A stretch of DNA of 64,000 bases from Symsagittifera roscoffensis (Eukaryota; Xenacoelomorpha; Acoela; Convolutidae), in NCBI RefSeq assembly GCF_963678635.1, contig NC_087064.1, positions 83,443,847-83,507,846 of the forward strand, in the 5' to 3' direction. Positions 1 to 10,926 of this stretch are shown in pieces. The translations under genes were made by a program, and so were the position numbers. Each line of letters begins with the position of its first letter. Within the stretch, counting starts at the first letter, position 1. The notes beneath the pieces were generated by a model, which was not told the DNA's origin, did not search any database, and saw only the letters and a program-made list of their open reading frames with translations.

Positions 1-3000
1 GGGTTGAGAAATTCAAGTTCGGTTGGGTTTTTCTTTCCAGGTTTGAGCAGTCTTAGTTGGACTCCAGATTTGCAACCCCTGAATGTACCCTGACAACACC
101 CGACTTTAGGGTTCAGAAATTCAAGTTCGATTAGTTTTTTGTATCTAATTTTTTTTATATCTAAATTTTTTTGAAAAAAGAAAACATGAAAAAATCATAA
201 AAAACGCCATATCTCGAAAACCAAAAGAATTTGAGCCGTCATAAATGGACTCCAGATTTGCAACGCCTGAATGTACCCTGACAACACCCCACTATTGGGT
301 TGAGAAATTGAAGTTCGAATAATTTTTTTTACATCTAGGTTTTTTTTTAAATCATAAAAAACGCAATTTCTCGAAAACCAGAAGGTTTTGAGAAGTCATA
401 CTTGGACGCCCCGGAATATACCTTGACAGCACCCCACTATAGGGTTCAGAAACTCAAGCCCGTTTAGTTTTTTGAATTTAATTTTTTTTTATATCTAAAT
501 TTTTTTGAAAAAAAAAAAAACATAAAAAAATCATAAAAAAACGCCATATCTCGAAAACCAAAAGAATTTGAGCAGTCAGAGTTTGACTCCAGATTTGCAA
601 CGACTGAATGTACCCTGACAACACCCCACTATTGGGTTGAGAAATTGAAGTTCCGTTAATTTTTTTTACATCCAGGTTTTTTTAAAAAATCATAAAAAAC
701 GCAATTTCTCGATAACCAGAAGGTTTTGAGCAGTCACACTTGGACGCCAGATTTGCAACTCCTGAATATAACCTGACAGCACCCCACTACAGAGTTCAGA
801 AATTCAAGTTCGGTTTGTTTTTTGTATCTAATTTTTTTATATCTAAATTTTTTTGAAAAAAAATGAAAAAAATCATAAAAAACGCCATATCTCGAAAACC
901 AAAAACATTAGAGCAGTCATAGTTGGACTCCAGATTTGCAACTCTTGAATGTATCCTAACAGCACCCCTCTATAAGGTTCAGAAATTCAAGTTCGGTTAG
1001 TTTTTTTGTATCTAATTTTTTTTTATATCTAAATTTTTTTGAAAAAAAAAAACATGAAAAAATCATAAAAAACGCCATATCTCGAAAACCAAAAGGATTT
1101 GAGCAAACATAGTTGGACTCCAGATTTGCAACGACTGAATGTACCCTGACAACGCGCCACTATTGGGTTAAGAAATTGAAGTTCGGTTAATTTTTTTTAA
1201 ATCTCAGTTTTTTTTTTAATGAAAAAATCATAAAAAACGCAATTTCTCGAAAACCAAAGTTTTGAGCAGTCACACTTGGACGCCAGATTTGCAACTCCTG
1301 AATGTACCCTGACAACACCCCACTTTAGGGTTCAGAAATTCAAGTTCGGTTTGTTTTTTGTATCTAATTTTTTTAAATCTAAATTTTTTTGAAAAAAAAA
1401 CACGAAAAAATCATAAAAAACGCCATATCTCGAAAACCAAGAGGATTTGAGCCGTCATAAATGGACTCCAGATTTGCAACGCCTGAATGTACCCTGACAA
1501 CACCCCATTATTGGGTTGAGAAATTGAAGTTCGAATTATTTTTTTTACATCTAGGTTTTTTTTTTTAATCATAAAAAACGCAATTTCTCGAAAACCAGAA
1601 GGTTTTGAGAAGTCATACTTGGACGCCCCTGAATATACCTTGACAGCACCCCACTATAGGGTTCAGAAACTCAAGCCCGTTTAGTTTTTTGAATTTAATT
1701 TTTTTTATATCTAAATTTTTTTGAAAAAAAAAAAACATAAAAAAATCATAAAAAACGCCATATCTCGAAAACCAAAAGAATTTGAGCAGTCAGAGTTTGA
1801 CTCCAGATTTGCAACGACTGAATGTACCCTGAAAACACCCCACTATTGGGTTGAGAAATTGAAGTTCCGTTAATTTTTTTTACATCCAGGTTTTTTTTTT
1901 TAAATCATAAAAAACGCAATTTCTCGATAACCAGAAGGTTTTGAGCAGTCACACTTGGACGCCAGATTTGCAACTCCTGAATATAACCTGACAGCACCCC
2001 ACTACAGAGTTCAGAAATTCAAGTTCGGTTTGTTTTTTGTATCTAATTTTTTTATATCTAAATTTTTTTGAAAAAAAATGAAAAAAATCATAAAAAACGC
2101 CATATCTCGAAAACCAAAAACATTAGAGCAGTCATAGTTGGACTCCAGATTTGCAACTCTTGAATGTATCCTAACAGCACCCCTCTCTAAGGTTCAGAAA
2201 TTCAAGTTCGGTTAGTTTTTTTGTATCTAATTTTTTTTTATATCTAAATTTTTTTGAAAAAAAAAAAACATGAAAAAATCATAAAAAACGCCATATCTCG
2301 AAAACCAAAAGGATTTGAGCAAACATAGTTGGACTCCAGATTTGCAACGACTGAATGTACCCTGACAACGCCCCACTATTGGGTTAAGAAATTGAAGTTC
2401 GGTTAATTTTTTTTACATCTAGGTTTTTTTTTTAATGAAAAAATCATAAAAAACGCAATTTCTCGAAAACCAAAGTTTTGAGCAGTCACACTTGGACGCC
2501 AGATTTGCAACTCCTGAATGTACCCTGACAACACCCCACTTTAGGGTTCAGAAATACAAGTTCGGTTTGTTTTTTGTATCTAATTTTTTTAAATCTAAAT
2601 TTTTTTGAAAAAAAAACACGAAAAAATCATAAAAAACGCCATATCTCGAAAACCAAGAGGATTTGAGCAGTCATAGTTAGACTCCAGATTTGCAACTTCT
2701 GAATGTACCCTAACAGTACCCCAATATAGGGTTGAGAAATTGAAGTTCGATTAGTTTTTTAATATCTAAGTTTTTTGAAAAAAAAACATAAAAACGCCAT
2801 ATCTCGAAAAATTAAAGGATTTGAGCAGTCACACTTGGACGCCAGATTTGCAAACCCTGAATATACTCTGATAGCACCCCACTATAGGGTTGGGAAATTC
2901 AAGTTCGGTTGGGTTTTTCTTTCCAGGTTTGAGCAGTCTTAGTTGGACTCCAGATTTGCAACCCCTGAATGTACCCTGACAACACCCCACTTTAGGGTTC

Positions 3001-4480
3001 AGAAATTCGAGTTCGGTTAGTTTTTTGTATCTAATTTTTTTTATATCTAAATTTTTTTTGAAAAAATAAAACATGAAAAAATCATAAAAAACGCCATATC
3101 TCGAAAACCAAAAGAATTTGAGCCGTCATAAATGGACTCCAGATTTGCAACGCCTGAATGTACCCTGACAACACCCCACTATTGGGTTGAGAAATTGAAG
3201 TTCGAATAATTTTTTTTTACATCTAGGTTTTTTTTTAAATCATAAAAAACGCAATTTCTCGAAAACCAGAAGGTTTTGAGAAGTCATACTTGGACGCCCC
3301 TGAATATACCTTGACAGCACCCCACTATAGGGTTCAGAAACTCAAGCCCGTTTAGTTTTTTGAATTTAATTTTTTTTTATATCTAAATTTTTTTGAAAAA
3401 AAAAACATAAAAAAATCATAAAAAACGCCATATCTCGAAAACCAAAAGAATTTGAGCAGTCAGAGTTGGACTCCAGATTTGCAACGACTGAATGTACCCT
3501 GAGAACACTCCACTATTGGGTTGAGAAATTGAAGTTCCGTTAATTTTTTTTACATCCAGGTTTTTTTTTAAAATCATAAAAAACGCAATTTCTCGATAAC
3601 CAGAAGGTTTTGAGCAGTCACACTTGGACGCCAGATTTGCAACTCCTGAATATAACCTGACAGCACCCCACTACAGAGTTTAGAAATTCAAGTTCGGTTT
3701 GTTTTTGTATCTAATTTTTTTTGAAAAAAAATGAAAAAAATCATAAAAAACGCCATATCTCGAAAACCAAAAAGATTAGAGCAGTCATAGTTGAACTGCA
3801 GATTTGCAACTTTTGAATGTACCCTAACAGCACCCCTCTATAGGGTTCAGAAATTCAAGTTCGGTCAGTTTTTTGTATCTAACTTTTTTATATCTAAATT
3901 TTTTTGAAAAAAAAACATGAAAAAATCATAAAAAACGCCATATCTCGAAAACGAAAAGGATTTCAGCAAACATAGTTGGACTCCAGATTTGCAACTTCTG
4001 AATGTACCCTAACAGTACCCCAATATAGGGTTGAGAAATTGAAGTTCGATTAGTTTTTTAATATCTAAGTTTTTCGAAAAAAAAACATAAAAACGCCATA
4101 TCTCGAAAACCAAAAGGATTTGAGCAGTCACACTTGGACGCCAGATTTGCAACCCCTGAATATACGTTGATAGCACCCCACCATAGGGTTGAGAAACTCA
4201 AGTTCGGTTGGGTTTTTCTTTCCAGGTTTGAGCAGTCTTAGTTGGACTCCAGATTTGCAACCCCTGAATATTCCCTGACAGCACCCCACGATAGCTTTGA
4301 GAAATTGGAGTTCGGTTTTTTTTATATCCGTTTTCTGATCAAAAAAAATTTGAAAAATCATAGAAAACGCAATTTCTCGAAAACCAAAAGGATTTGAGCA
4401 GTCATACCGGGACTCCAGATTTGCAACCCCTAAATGTACTTAACAGCACCCCAATATATAGGAACGCATATAACGTATGT
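1..4480 (+). repeat. Higher-order satellite array (160-190-bp monomers, ~1.215-kb HOR)
   Basis: About 24 head-to-tail monomers, each carrying a core like CATATCTCGAAAACC followed by GGACTCCAGATTTGCAAC and CCCTGACAACACCCCACTAT. Monomer spacing is mostly 160-190 bp. Seven-monomer blocks recur at ~1,215 bp: the blocks near 373, 549, 712, 891, 1082 and 1247 recur near 1589, 1765, 1926, 2107, 2297 and 2463. A further level is seen because the segment starting at position 1 recurs at 2886 and 4190, with two 1.2-kb blocks in the first interval and one in the second. All monomers face the same way. The array runs off the left edge of the window. Short ORFs in it are by-products of the repeat. Confidence 0.93.
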
Positions 4481-4911
4481 ATATATAAAATTTTCAAATC
4501 TTGCTATTTTTTGGCCTTTAACAGACCAACAGACTTAAACATGAGCCAAATGAAATTTCTTAAGCATTTTAACCTACGGTATAGCTTAAACGTGCAAAAA
4601 CATTTTCGTTAAATATGCAAAAAAATAATACGTTGAAAAAACTTAAACATGCAAAAATAGGGACTTCTTAAACACGTCAAAATAGGGACTTCTTAAACAT
4701 GTGTCACGTGAAACGCCAATTAAATAATAGAGATATGAAAAGCATATTTTAATTTGGACGGATTCTTAAAATGCTAAAAACAATAGCAGTACACATTGTT
4801 TACAGCTGCTAAAACAAACAATTTTCAGATGTGGCAACTTTGCCGACAAAACATAAGCAGACAAATAACAGGCCGAAATTTTTTTGAACCGGAACAATAA
4901 CCGTAAAAAAA

Positions 4912-5145
4912 ACTGGTCCTGTACAGATTCGAACCCAGTACTTTTGCTGTTCCGCGCGAATTCGCTACAACTATGCTAAGTGTGCAAGATGCACAAAAAA
5001 ATTGAATTCATTATGAACCAAGGTACCAAAGTTGTGGACAAAGTTGTTTACGGGAAAAAGAAAGTCTAATATCCTATTGCAATACCCTTGCTATCACAAT
5101 GGTAAACAAAGGCGAAGCTGAGCTTCGCACCACTTGCGATACAAA
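4912..5145 (-). repeat. tRNA-derived SINE fragment
   Basis: Read on the minus strand, 4912-4990 has an A-box-like segment (TAGCATAGTTGTAGCGAATT) and a B box (GGGTTCGAATC) as in a tRNA promoter, but no acceptor stem closes around it. It is followed in plus coordinates by a shared segment (GGGAAAAAG, then TTGCAATACCCTTGC) also seen at 6418-6490 and 61430-61480, and by the hairpin GCGAAGCTGAGCTTCGC at 5111-5127. These features fit a retroposed tRNA-like element rather than a working tRNA gene. Confidence 0.6.
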
Positions 5146-6295
5146 TATGAGTGACTATAAAAATCAATTGGAAAACGAAAAAAAAAAAAACTTTTTTCAA
5201 TAGAAATTGCAAGATACGCCCAAAATATGCCTACACCATTAGGAACAAAATTTCCTACACCATTAGAAATTTTTCAACGAGCTTTGGGAATGCTACAAAG
5301 AATCCTAATTTGAAAAAAGTCATTTCTGCGGTAATAAGGAGACAGTCAATTATCTAAGTTCGCCAAAAATTTATATTTGCAAGAAAAACAAAGCTCAATT
5401 GAAATCGAACTCCCGGGCCTTGTCGCCTCAAACATGGGAATTACAGCAACTTGGAATGAAGCTGAACCATCGAGCTAAAAGAACCAAGCCGAAAAAAAGA
5501 CGGACGATAATCCGAAAAATAACAAAATCTCTAATTTTCAAATAAAGTCCTTTCTGCAGAAATAAGCAGACAGACAATAATCTAGATTGGCCAAAAAATT
5601 TTATTTGCAAAAAAAAACAAATCTGAACTTAAATCGACCTCCCGAGCTTTTTCATCTCAAGCATGGGTTACAGCACCTTGAAATAAAGCTGAAGCATCGA
5701 ACTAGGGGAACTAAGCCGACAAAAACAAACAGACGGACGATAGTCCGAAAAGGCACAGAAACGCTAGTTTGCAAAAAAAAAGGCTCAGCCGGATTCAAAT
5801 CGCATATCTTTTCCGTCTCACGCAGTTGTTTTACCTCAATATTAGATGCACCGGATGTATGTTGGATTTGAATTTACAGTTACCAAGCAGTAACAAAGAC
5901 GAAAAAACCTGAGCAGAAACCCTTCATGATGAGAAGAAATTCAAAAAAGTCCTTTTTCTCCTCAGAGCGCACACACGCGTACAACAAAAATTCGGACTTA
6001 ACACGCAATAAGAGGCCACGAAGTCGATATTAATTATGCCGAAATTTATTAAGCCGATAAAAAATCTGAAACAATGAAAAAATAAAGTGCAATTCTATTA
6101 AATCGAGCTGGTAAATTACAGAATTAAAAAGCAAATTTCAATTCGGCCGGATTCTTAAAATGCTTAAAAAATTGCAGCAAAAATTGGTTAGAGCTAAAAG
6201 AAAAGATTCCCAGATGTGGCAACTCTGCCCACAAAACATAAGCAGACAAACAATAGGCCAAATTTTTTTAGCCGAAAAATTAACCGTTTTAAAGA

Positions 6296-6490
6296 AAACT
6301 GGTCCTGGTCAGATTCGAACCCAGGACCCTTGCCGTCCCAGGCGTATTCGTTACCACTAGGTTAAGTGTGCAAGATTCACTACAAAATTTGAATTCATTG
6401 TCAGCCAAAGCACAAAAGTTGTGGGCAAAATTGTTTTGCGGGAAAAAAAGTCTGGTACCCGATTGCAATACCCTTGCCATAGCAAGGATA
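6296..6490 (-). repeat. tRNA-derived SINE fragment
   Basis: Second copy of the family at 4912. The minus strand has an A-box-like CCTAGTGGTAACGAATACGC and the B box GGGTTCGAATC. The motif TGCCGTCCCAGGCGTATTCG (6331-6350) recurs near 38330, so this is a dispersed family. The downstream body resembles 5030-5100. No cloverleaf with a closed acceptor stem could be drawn. Confidence 0.62.
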
Positions 6491-6943
6491 AAAATCAATA
6501 TTCGACACTGCTTATTTTTTCCAATCGCTCCGACTAAACCATTAATATCAATTTCGTATTTATTACAGCAAAATCAACGTCATCGGTTTTTCTGTGAGCT
6601 CGAATGATATAATACTATTCATCTACTGAAACCAGGCAACAAGCGTTTTTGTGAGTTTTTTTCGTCAACTTCGTCCTTCCCAGGAGTAAAACAAGTTCTG
6701 TAGGGAAGATAACTCGTTTCTAGAGGTGGCTGGACCTTTTCTAGTAATTTCAGGCTGGACCTTTTCAAAATAAGTTATTTCGATCTCGAGCTACTTGGTG
6801 GTTTGCTGATGCCCGCTCAGAAGTTTGCACCCTTTTCTATCCTGAATGAACAAAGATTCTAAGGTAGCGTGAAAAGCGCATGCGAACTAATTTGTTAGAA
6901 AAACACTGATGTCACTTTTATCTAAATTGCGCAACATCTCTCC

Positions 6944-6949
6944 TTTATT
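6944..6949 (-). terminator. Poly(A) signal AATAAA of the TMBIM gene
   Basis: The hexamer AATAAA on the minus strand lies 36 nt past the stop codon of the TMBIM-like gene, which is a usual distance for a cleavage/polyadenylation signal. It would give a very short 3' UTR. Confidence 0.5.
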
Positions 6950-6985
6950 TCTCTCGTTACGCCATTTCAGCATCACACCACAATC

Positions 6986-8587
6986 TTAAGATCGTCTCAG
7001 GATATACATAATGACCTGGAAGATGTAGATGATGTCAGTCAACAGCATAATGGCTCCGAGAATGTGTTCCTCGGGGTTTATGTTCTGCCTCTTCCCGCCG
7101 ACGATCATCTGTGTATCGATGGCCAGGAACACCGTGAAAAAAACGGCTCCGATCCCCGCATAGACTAGGTGCATGAGTTGGTCATGAACGAAGATGAGGA
7201 AGATTGCGAAGAAGAGGAGGCAGAAAGAGCCGACAACCGCGACTCCGAGCCACTTCGTGAAGTCATACTTCGTCTGGGACGCAAAGATACTCACTGCCAT
7301 AGTGACTGCAAAAATGATTCCTAGCGCCATTGAGATTATATTCGTGGAATAGTAAACGGATGTGACTCCGGTCATGACTGACAGGGCCAAAGTGAACATA
7401 AGGAGGAGTGCTGCATTGGCAGGGGACTTTGTTCGGAGTCCTTGACAACACGCTAGTACTAAGTAAGACATCAGAAAGACCGCATAGCTGACGTAATTCA
7501 AGTACGGATTCTCAAGGATAAATATCTTGACAGAGTCGAAATGGTCAAAGACTGCTTTAATAAATAATGCAATTCCGAATTGTACAGAGAGGGTGTAATA
7601 GACTTTTTGTACGAATACAGCTCGAGTTAGTACGTCACTGAATCCGGCAGCGGCAAATGAGACCGATGGCGGCTGATCATTGGGCTCCTGGGCCTCGACG
7701 TCGCCCTTGTAAGGTTCATAACCACCAGATATGGGCTGTTTAACACAAAACAACACTGAAAGCTTCAGAACTAATGCAAAAAACCAATAACCAATCAAGT
7801 TCAAAAATTTGGCAATCAAGTTCAAAGAAGATAAAAAAACAGCCGGCAGGCAGTTGGAAAAGTGCCAATGAACCCAGGGAGACCGAAAAAATCAACTTCT
7901 TCTTTGATAAACTTTCAACTTTTGAGTTTTAAAAAAAACGTAACTTGGAATCTTCCATGATTGACAACTTCTCCCTAAAACTAACCCAATTAGAGAAAAC
8001 GAAAAGTTTCCATTCATCTGGGAAATCTTCAGAATTTCCAATCGTTCAAAGTTTTTAAACCATTTTTAGAGCGAAGAGTTAATGGAGAGCGTAATTTGCG
8101 TTCCATTTAGCAAAAAAATTTGAATTGAATATTGAGAAATCAGAAGTCAAACAACGAAAAAAAAAACAAACAAATTTGAGCGTGAAAAAAAAAACGAAAA
8201 GAAAAACCAAAGAAGAAAAAACCACTAATTGAGCATATTCACTTCGTTCATTGACCTTCAACCATCCACCAACCCTTTCATCTAACAATATCCATTGAAA
8301 AAAAAACTAAATGTTTTGACTGTGTGAGTCTCAAACATTTACTGAGTAAGCGATAGGTCAAAAGTATTTTGATTATTTTTTGATACTAGACGCTTGAGAT
8401 ATGAATTTACTTGCTGGGCGTCGCTGAAGCCCCCATATATGCCATTATAGCTTAAAACACTCGGCGACTGCATTTGCGATCCCAGAGGATCAGGAGCTAT
8501 AGGGGCAGTTCCACTGTTATTAGTTGGAGGATACTTTGAGTCATAGCTTTGCTCCCACTCCGGGTTGTACGCTGGCGGAGCCGACAT
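6986..8587 (-). CDS. TMBIM/Lifeguard-family Bax-inhibitor-1-like membrane protein, 2 exons
   Basis: Join of 8411-8587 and 6986-7735 (complement) gives 308 residues. Exon 1 encodes a Pro/Tyr/Ser-rich cytosolic N-terminus of 59 residues. It ends in phase 0 at DAQQ with donor GTAAAT, and exon 2 starts in phase 0 after TTAAACAG. Exon 2 encodes the whole membrane domain: the family motif RAVFVQKVYYTL leads into about seven hydrophobic segments, with LAIDTQMIVGGK and NPEEHILGA before the last ones, as in the GRINA/FAIM2/TMBIM1 proteins. These proteins sit in ER/Golgi membranes, modulate calcium and protect from apoptosis. Which vertebrate paralogue is closest cannot be told by eye. The start codon lies 8 nt after an acceptor (GCATTTCAG). 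The single intron is largely filled by an R1 repeat. Confidence 0.92.
7833..8275 (+). repeat. R1 dispersed repeat copy filling the TMBIM intron
   Basis: This copy shows the family's left end (GGCAGTTGGAAAAGTGCCAA), the interior segment around TCAGAAGTCAAAC and GAGCGTGAA, and the right end TTCACTTCGTTCATTGAC. It makes up about two thirds of the 675-bp intron. It is antisense to the gene, like every other R1 copy in the window. Confidence 0.65.
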
Positions 8588-8834
8588 TGTTGAGTCTGAA
8601 ATGCAAAACGAGATGGTTCACGCTGATTTATACATATGCGAAACATAAATTAAAAACGGCAAAAAGAGCTATAAAAAAACGGCAGAAATAAGTTCTATCA
8701 AACGGCAAAAAGAAGCTCTAATAAGACGGCAAAAACAAGCTTTAAAACAGCAAAAAAATCAGAAACGCAAGATAATACTGAAAAAAAAACATCGAAACAG
8801 ATTGCAAAAAGTTGTGAACCTAACCAACTGCTTT

Positions 8835-9250
8835 GAAAAAGAGCAATGAACGGACAGAAAGAAAAAAACTGACTAGTTTTAAAAAAAAACTTAATTTAAA
8901 GAAAATACAAATCTTTAAGCTCTTTGATTTTCAAGAGCAATTTACGATTGCAGCTGTTTTGACAAATTTCACCCTATTTGAAAAAAAACTGGAGCTATTG
9001 GTAAATTTTTAAATCCGCAAGCAAATCTGATCATTTAAATCCATTTTCGAAACTGGAAAACGATCATATTTTTCATGCCTTTAAGCTATGGCTGTTCCAT
9101 AGCGGAGTTTGCCTTCTTTTCAAAAAAAACATGAATTAAAATGGAAAAAAATAACTTCAAACGTCGAAAAATCAAATTGAGCGTGAACAATTTTTAAAAC
9201 TTTTTCCTAAAAAAAATCACCAAGACCGATATAAGAGTCTTCACTACTTT
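8835..9250 (+). repeat. R1 dispersed repeat copy (intergenic)
   Basis: A diverged copy with CTGTTCCATAGCGGAGTTTGCCTTC (split form), the GAGCGTGAACAA segment, the A-tract after CCT and the right end TATAAGAGTCTTCACTAC. It is in plus orientation although it lies outside an annotated gene. Confidence 0.6.
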
Positions 9251-9335
9251 CAATAATCTTACAGTTTTACTTTAAGGCATCTTTAAATCTTAAAAATCAG
9301 ACAGCAAAGAATGTGGTTTAACAAAGACCTGATAT

Positions 9336-10168
9336 AGTCATGGGACATAGAAGTTGCGACTTAAGTTTTTTCAAGCAATGAATTGAACGTAATTTTTACC
9401 ATGTTTGTGAAGTTTTCTCTAAAACCATCAGAGATTCACGGTTGAAACTTTGACATACGAATAATGAAACTGCTTTCTGGAATATCGCCTGATTAAAAAA
9501 CCGTAAAAAAATGTTTTCATGACGCATCGTTCAGCCATTTATTTAAAGGTCGTCAGAGCGGTGTTCTCTGTGCCAAAAAGTTCCGGTGACAAGCAAAGCA
9601 ATTCGAAACAGCAGAAGCAATTCGGACTTACAAAAATTCGTTGGAAAGCTTAAATTTTAAGCTAGATGCTTCATTTAGGTTTTCCCCTACTGAAAAAAGA
9701 ACAAAAAAAACTAATTGACTGCGAAAAAAAATGTGTCTCAAATTTTGGAATTTAACCAAACAAATTGCTTCATTTTTAGGCAACTTCTGTCTAAGAGCTT
9801 AAGAAGACGAAGTTTAATTCTTTTTTAAGCGATGAGAAAAAAGAGCCTAGCTTAGATTCTTAGCATTCAAACGAATACTTCAATAGTTACTACAGAGTTT
9901 CAAATTGATTCTGCTGTTTACCGTGACTTTTTGGCAGTGAGAACACCTCTGTGACTCCCTTTAAATAGATGGCCAAACAACCCACATTGAAAGCAACTTT
10001 TCACAATTTTTATCCAGCCATCTGTAAGAAAAGATTTTATCCATCGCATGTCAAAGTTTCAACCGTGAATCTCTAATAGTTATAGAGGAAAAGGGTACAA
10101 ACATGATGAAACCTAAGTTCAATTAATCGCTTGCAAACTGAAAGTTGCAACTTCTATGTCCCGTGACT
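9336..10168. mobile_element. Foldback / long-TIR DNA element, 833 bp
   Basis: The left arm (about 9336-9625) and the right arm (about 9890-10168) are reverse complements at roughly 75-80% by eye. Matching landmarks are GGGACATAGAAGTTGC at 9343 and its complement at 10147-10162, GAGATTCACGGTTGAAACTT at 9430 against its complement near 10055, and TGCCAAAAAGT near 9573 against its complement near 9930. The loop is about 265 bp and has no coding potential. No flanking duplication was found. It is best called a non-autonomous foldback or MITE-like element. Confidence 0.75.
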
Positions 10169-10926
10169 GGTGCTAGATATGCGACGTGCTTACCACATAA
10201 GCTTTGCGCAAAAGTTTGAATTTAAATAAGCAACTCGTGTTGAAAAATGAACCGATCTTATAACACTATGCTTGCATTAACGAAACTAAAAAAGGAACAT
10301 GAAAAAACATACAGATAAAAATATAAATGGCGAAAAAGACAGGTTGTAGGTTGAAATGTGTGACAGGTTAGTATATAGTTCGCTTTCACAAGAAAAAGGC
10401 TTAATCACAAATCACACTTGTGTATATGATTTTGACTTAAAGGGGTTAATAACCATAAACACTTAAGATTTCTGATTATTTCCAGCTTGTTAATTTAATT
10501 AGTATCAGATAGTCAAGTGTGAATAAACCAGCCACGTCATTTGAACGAAAGTTGAAAGACTGTCGTAACTGTTACACAATTATTGCAACAGTTACTTTTT
10601 TCCGCTGGTAGCTGGTTTATACTTTGGCTCGTTTAGATACCACCGATAACTCCCAATATCTCTAAATTAAGCTAAACAGATTCAATCAAGTAAAACGCAT
10701 GTTTCTCACAAACTCGATTTGAACAAAACGTAATTGGACATTTTATGAAAAACAAAATCATAGTCAAGATCTGTTCGAAAAGAAAAAACAAAAGCGGATC
10801 GGAATCTCGAAACAATGTTCACGTTTTTTTTTTCTCGGTTACTCAACTCATGTCACCAACTGTTGCTTGACTTTGCATCATCGACCGACATCAGCTCGCG
10901 TAGATCAACATTCTGAAGCTCATAAA

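Larger units (their letters stand above)
4480..6940. other. Intergenic repeat-rich stretch downstream of the TMBIM gene
   Basis: No gene is supported here. The stretch holds two tRNA-like SINE fragments (4912-4990 and 6296-6372), a copy of the shared short hairpin (5109-5142) and degenerate repeats of the same families. The short ORFs lack homology and coincide with the SINE sequence. Confidence 0.6.
8588..10926. other. Intergenic region between TMBIM gene and GTF3C3
   Basis: It contains an imperfect short tandem run of ACGGCAAAAA-type units at 8650-8760, an R1 copy at about 8835-9250 and a foldback element at 9336-10168. Between 10169 and 10926 I see nothing recognisable. No ORF here looks coding. 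Confidence 0.6.

Noticed and set aside
2829-3074. 81-codon minus-strand ORF (and the similar one at 4128-4361)
   Set aside because: Both lie wholly inside satellite monomers, and the repeated peptide pattern simply mirrors the DNA repeat. There is no start context or homology.
6296-6372. Possible functional tRNA gene (A and B boxes present)
   Set aside because: No closed acceptor stem or convincing anticodon arm, and the same sequence recurs as a dispersed repeat.
7263-7451. 62-codon minus ORF within the TMBIM gene
   Set aside because: Alternate frame of the membrane-domain exon.
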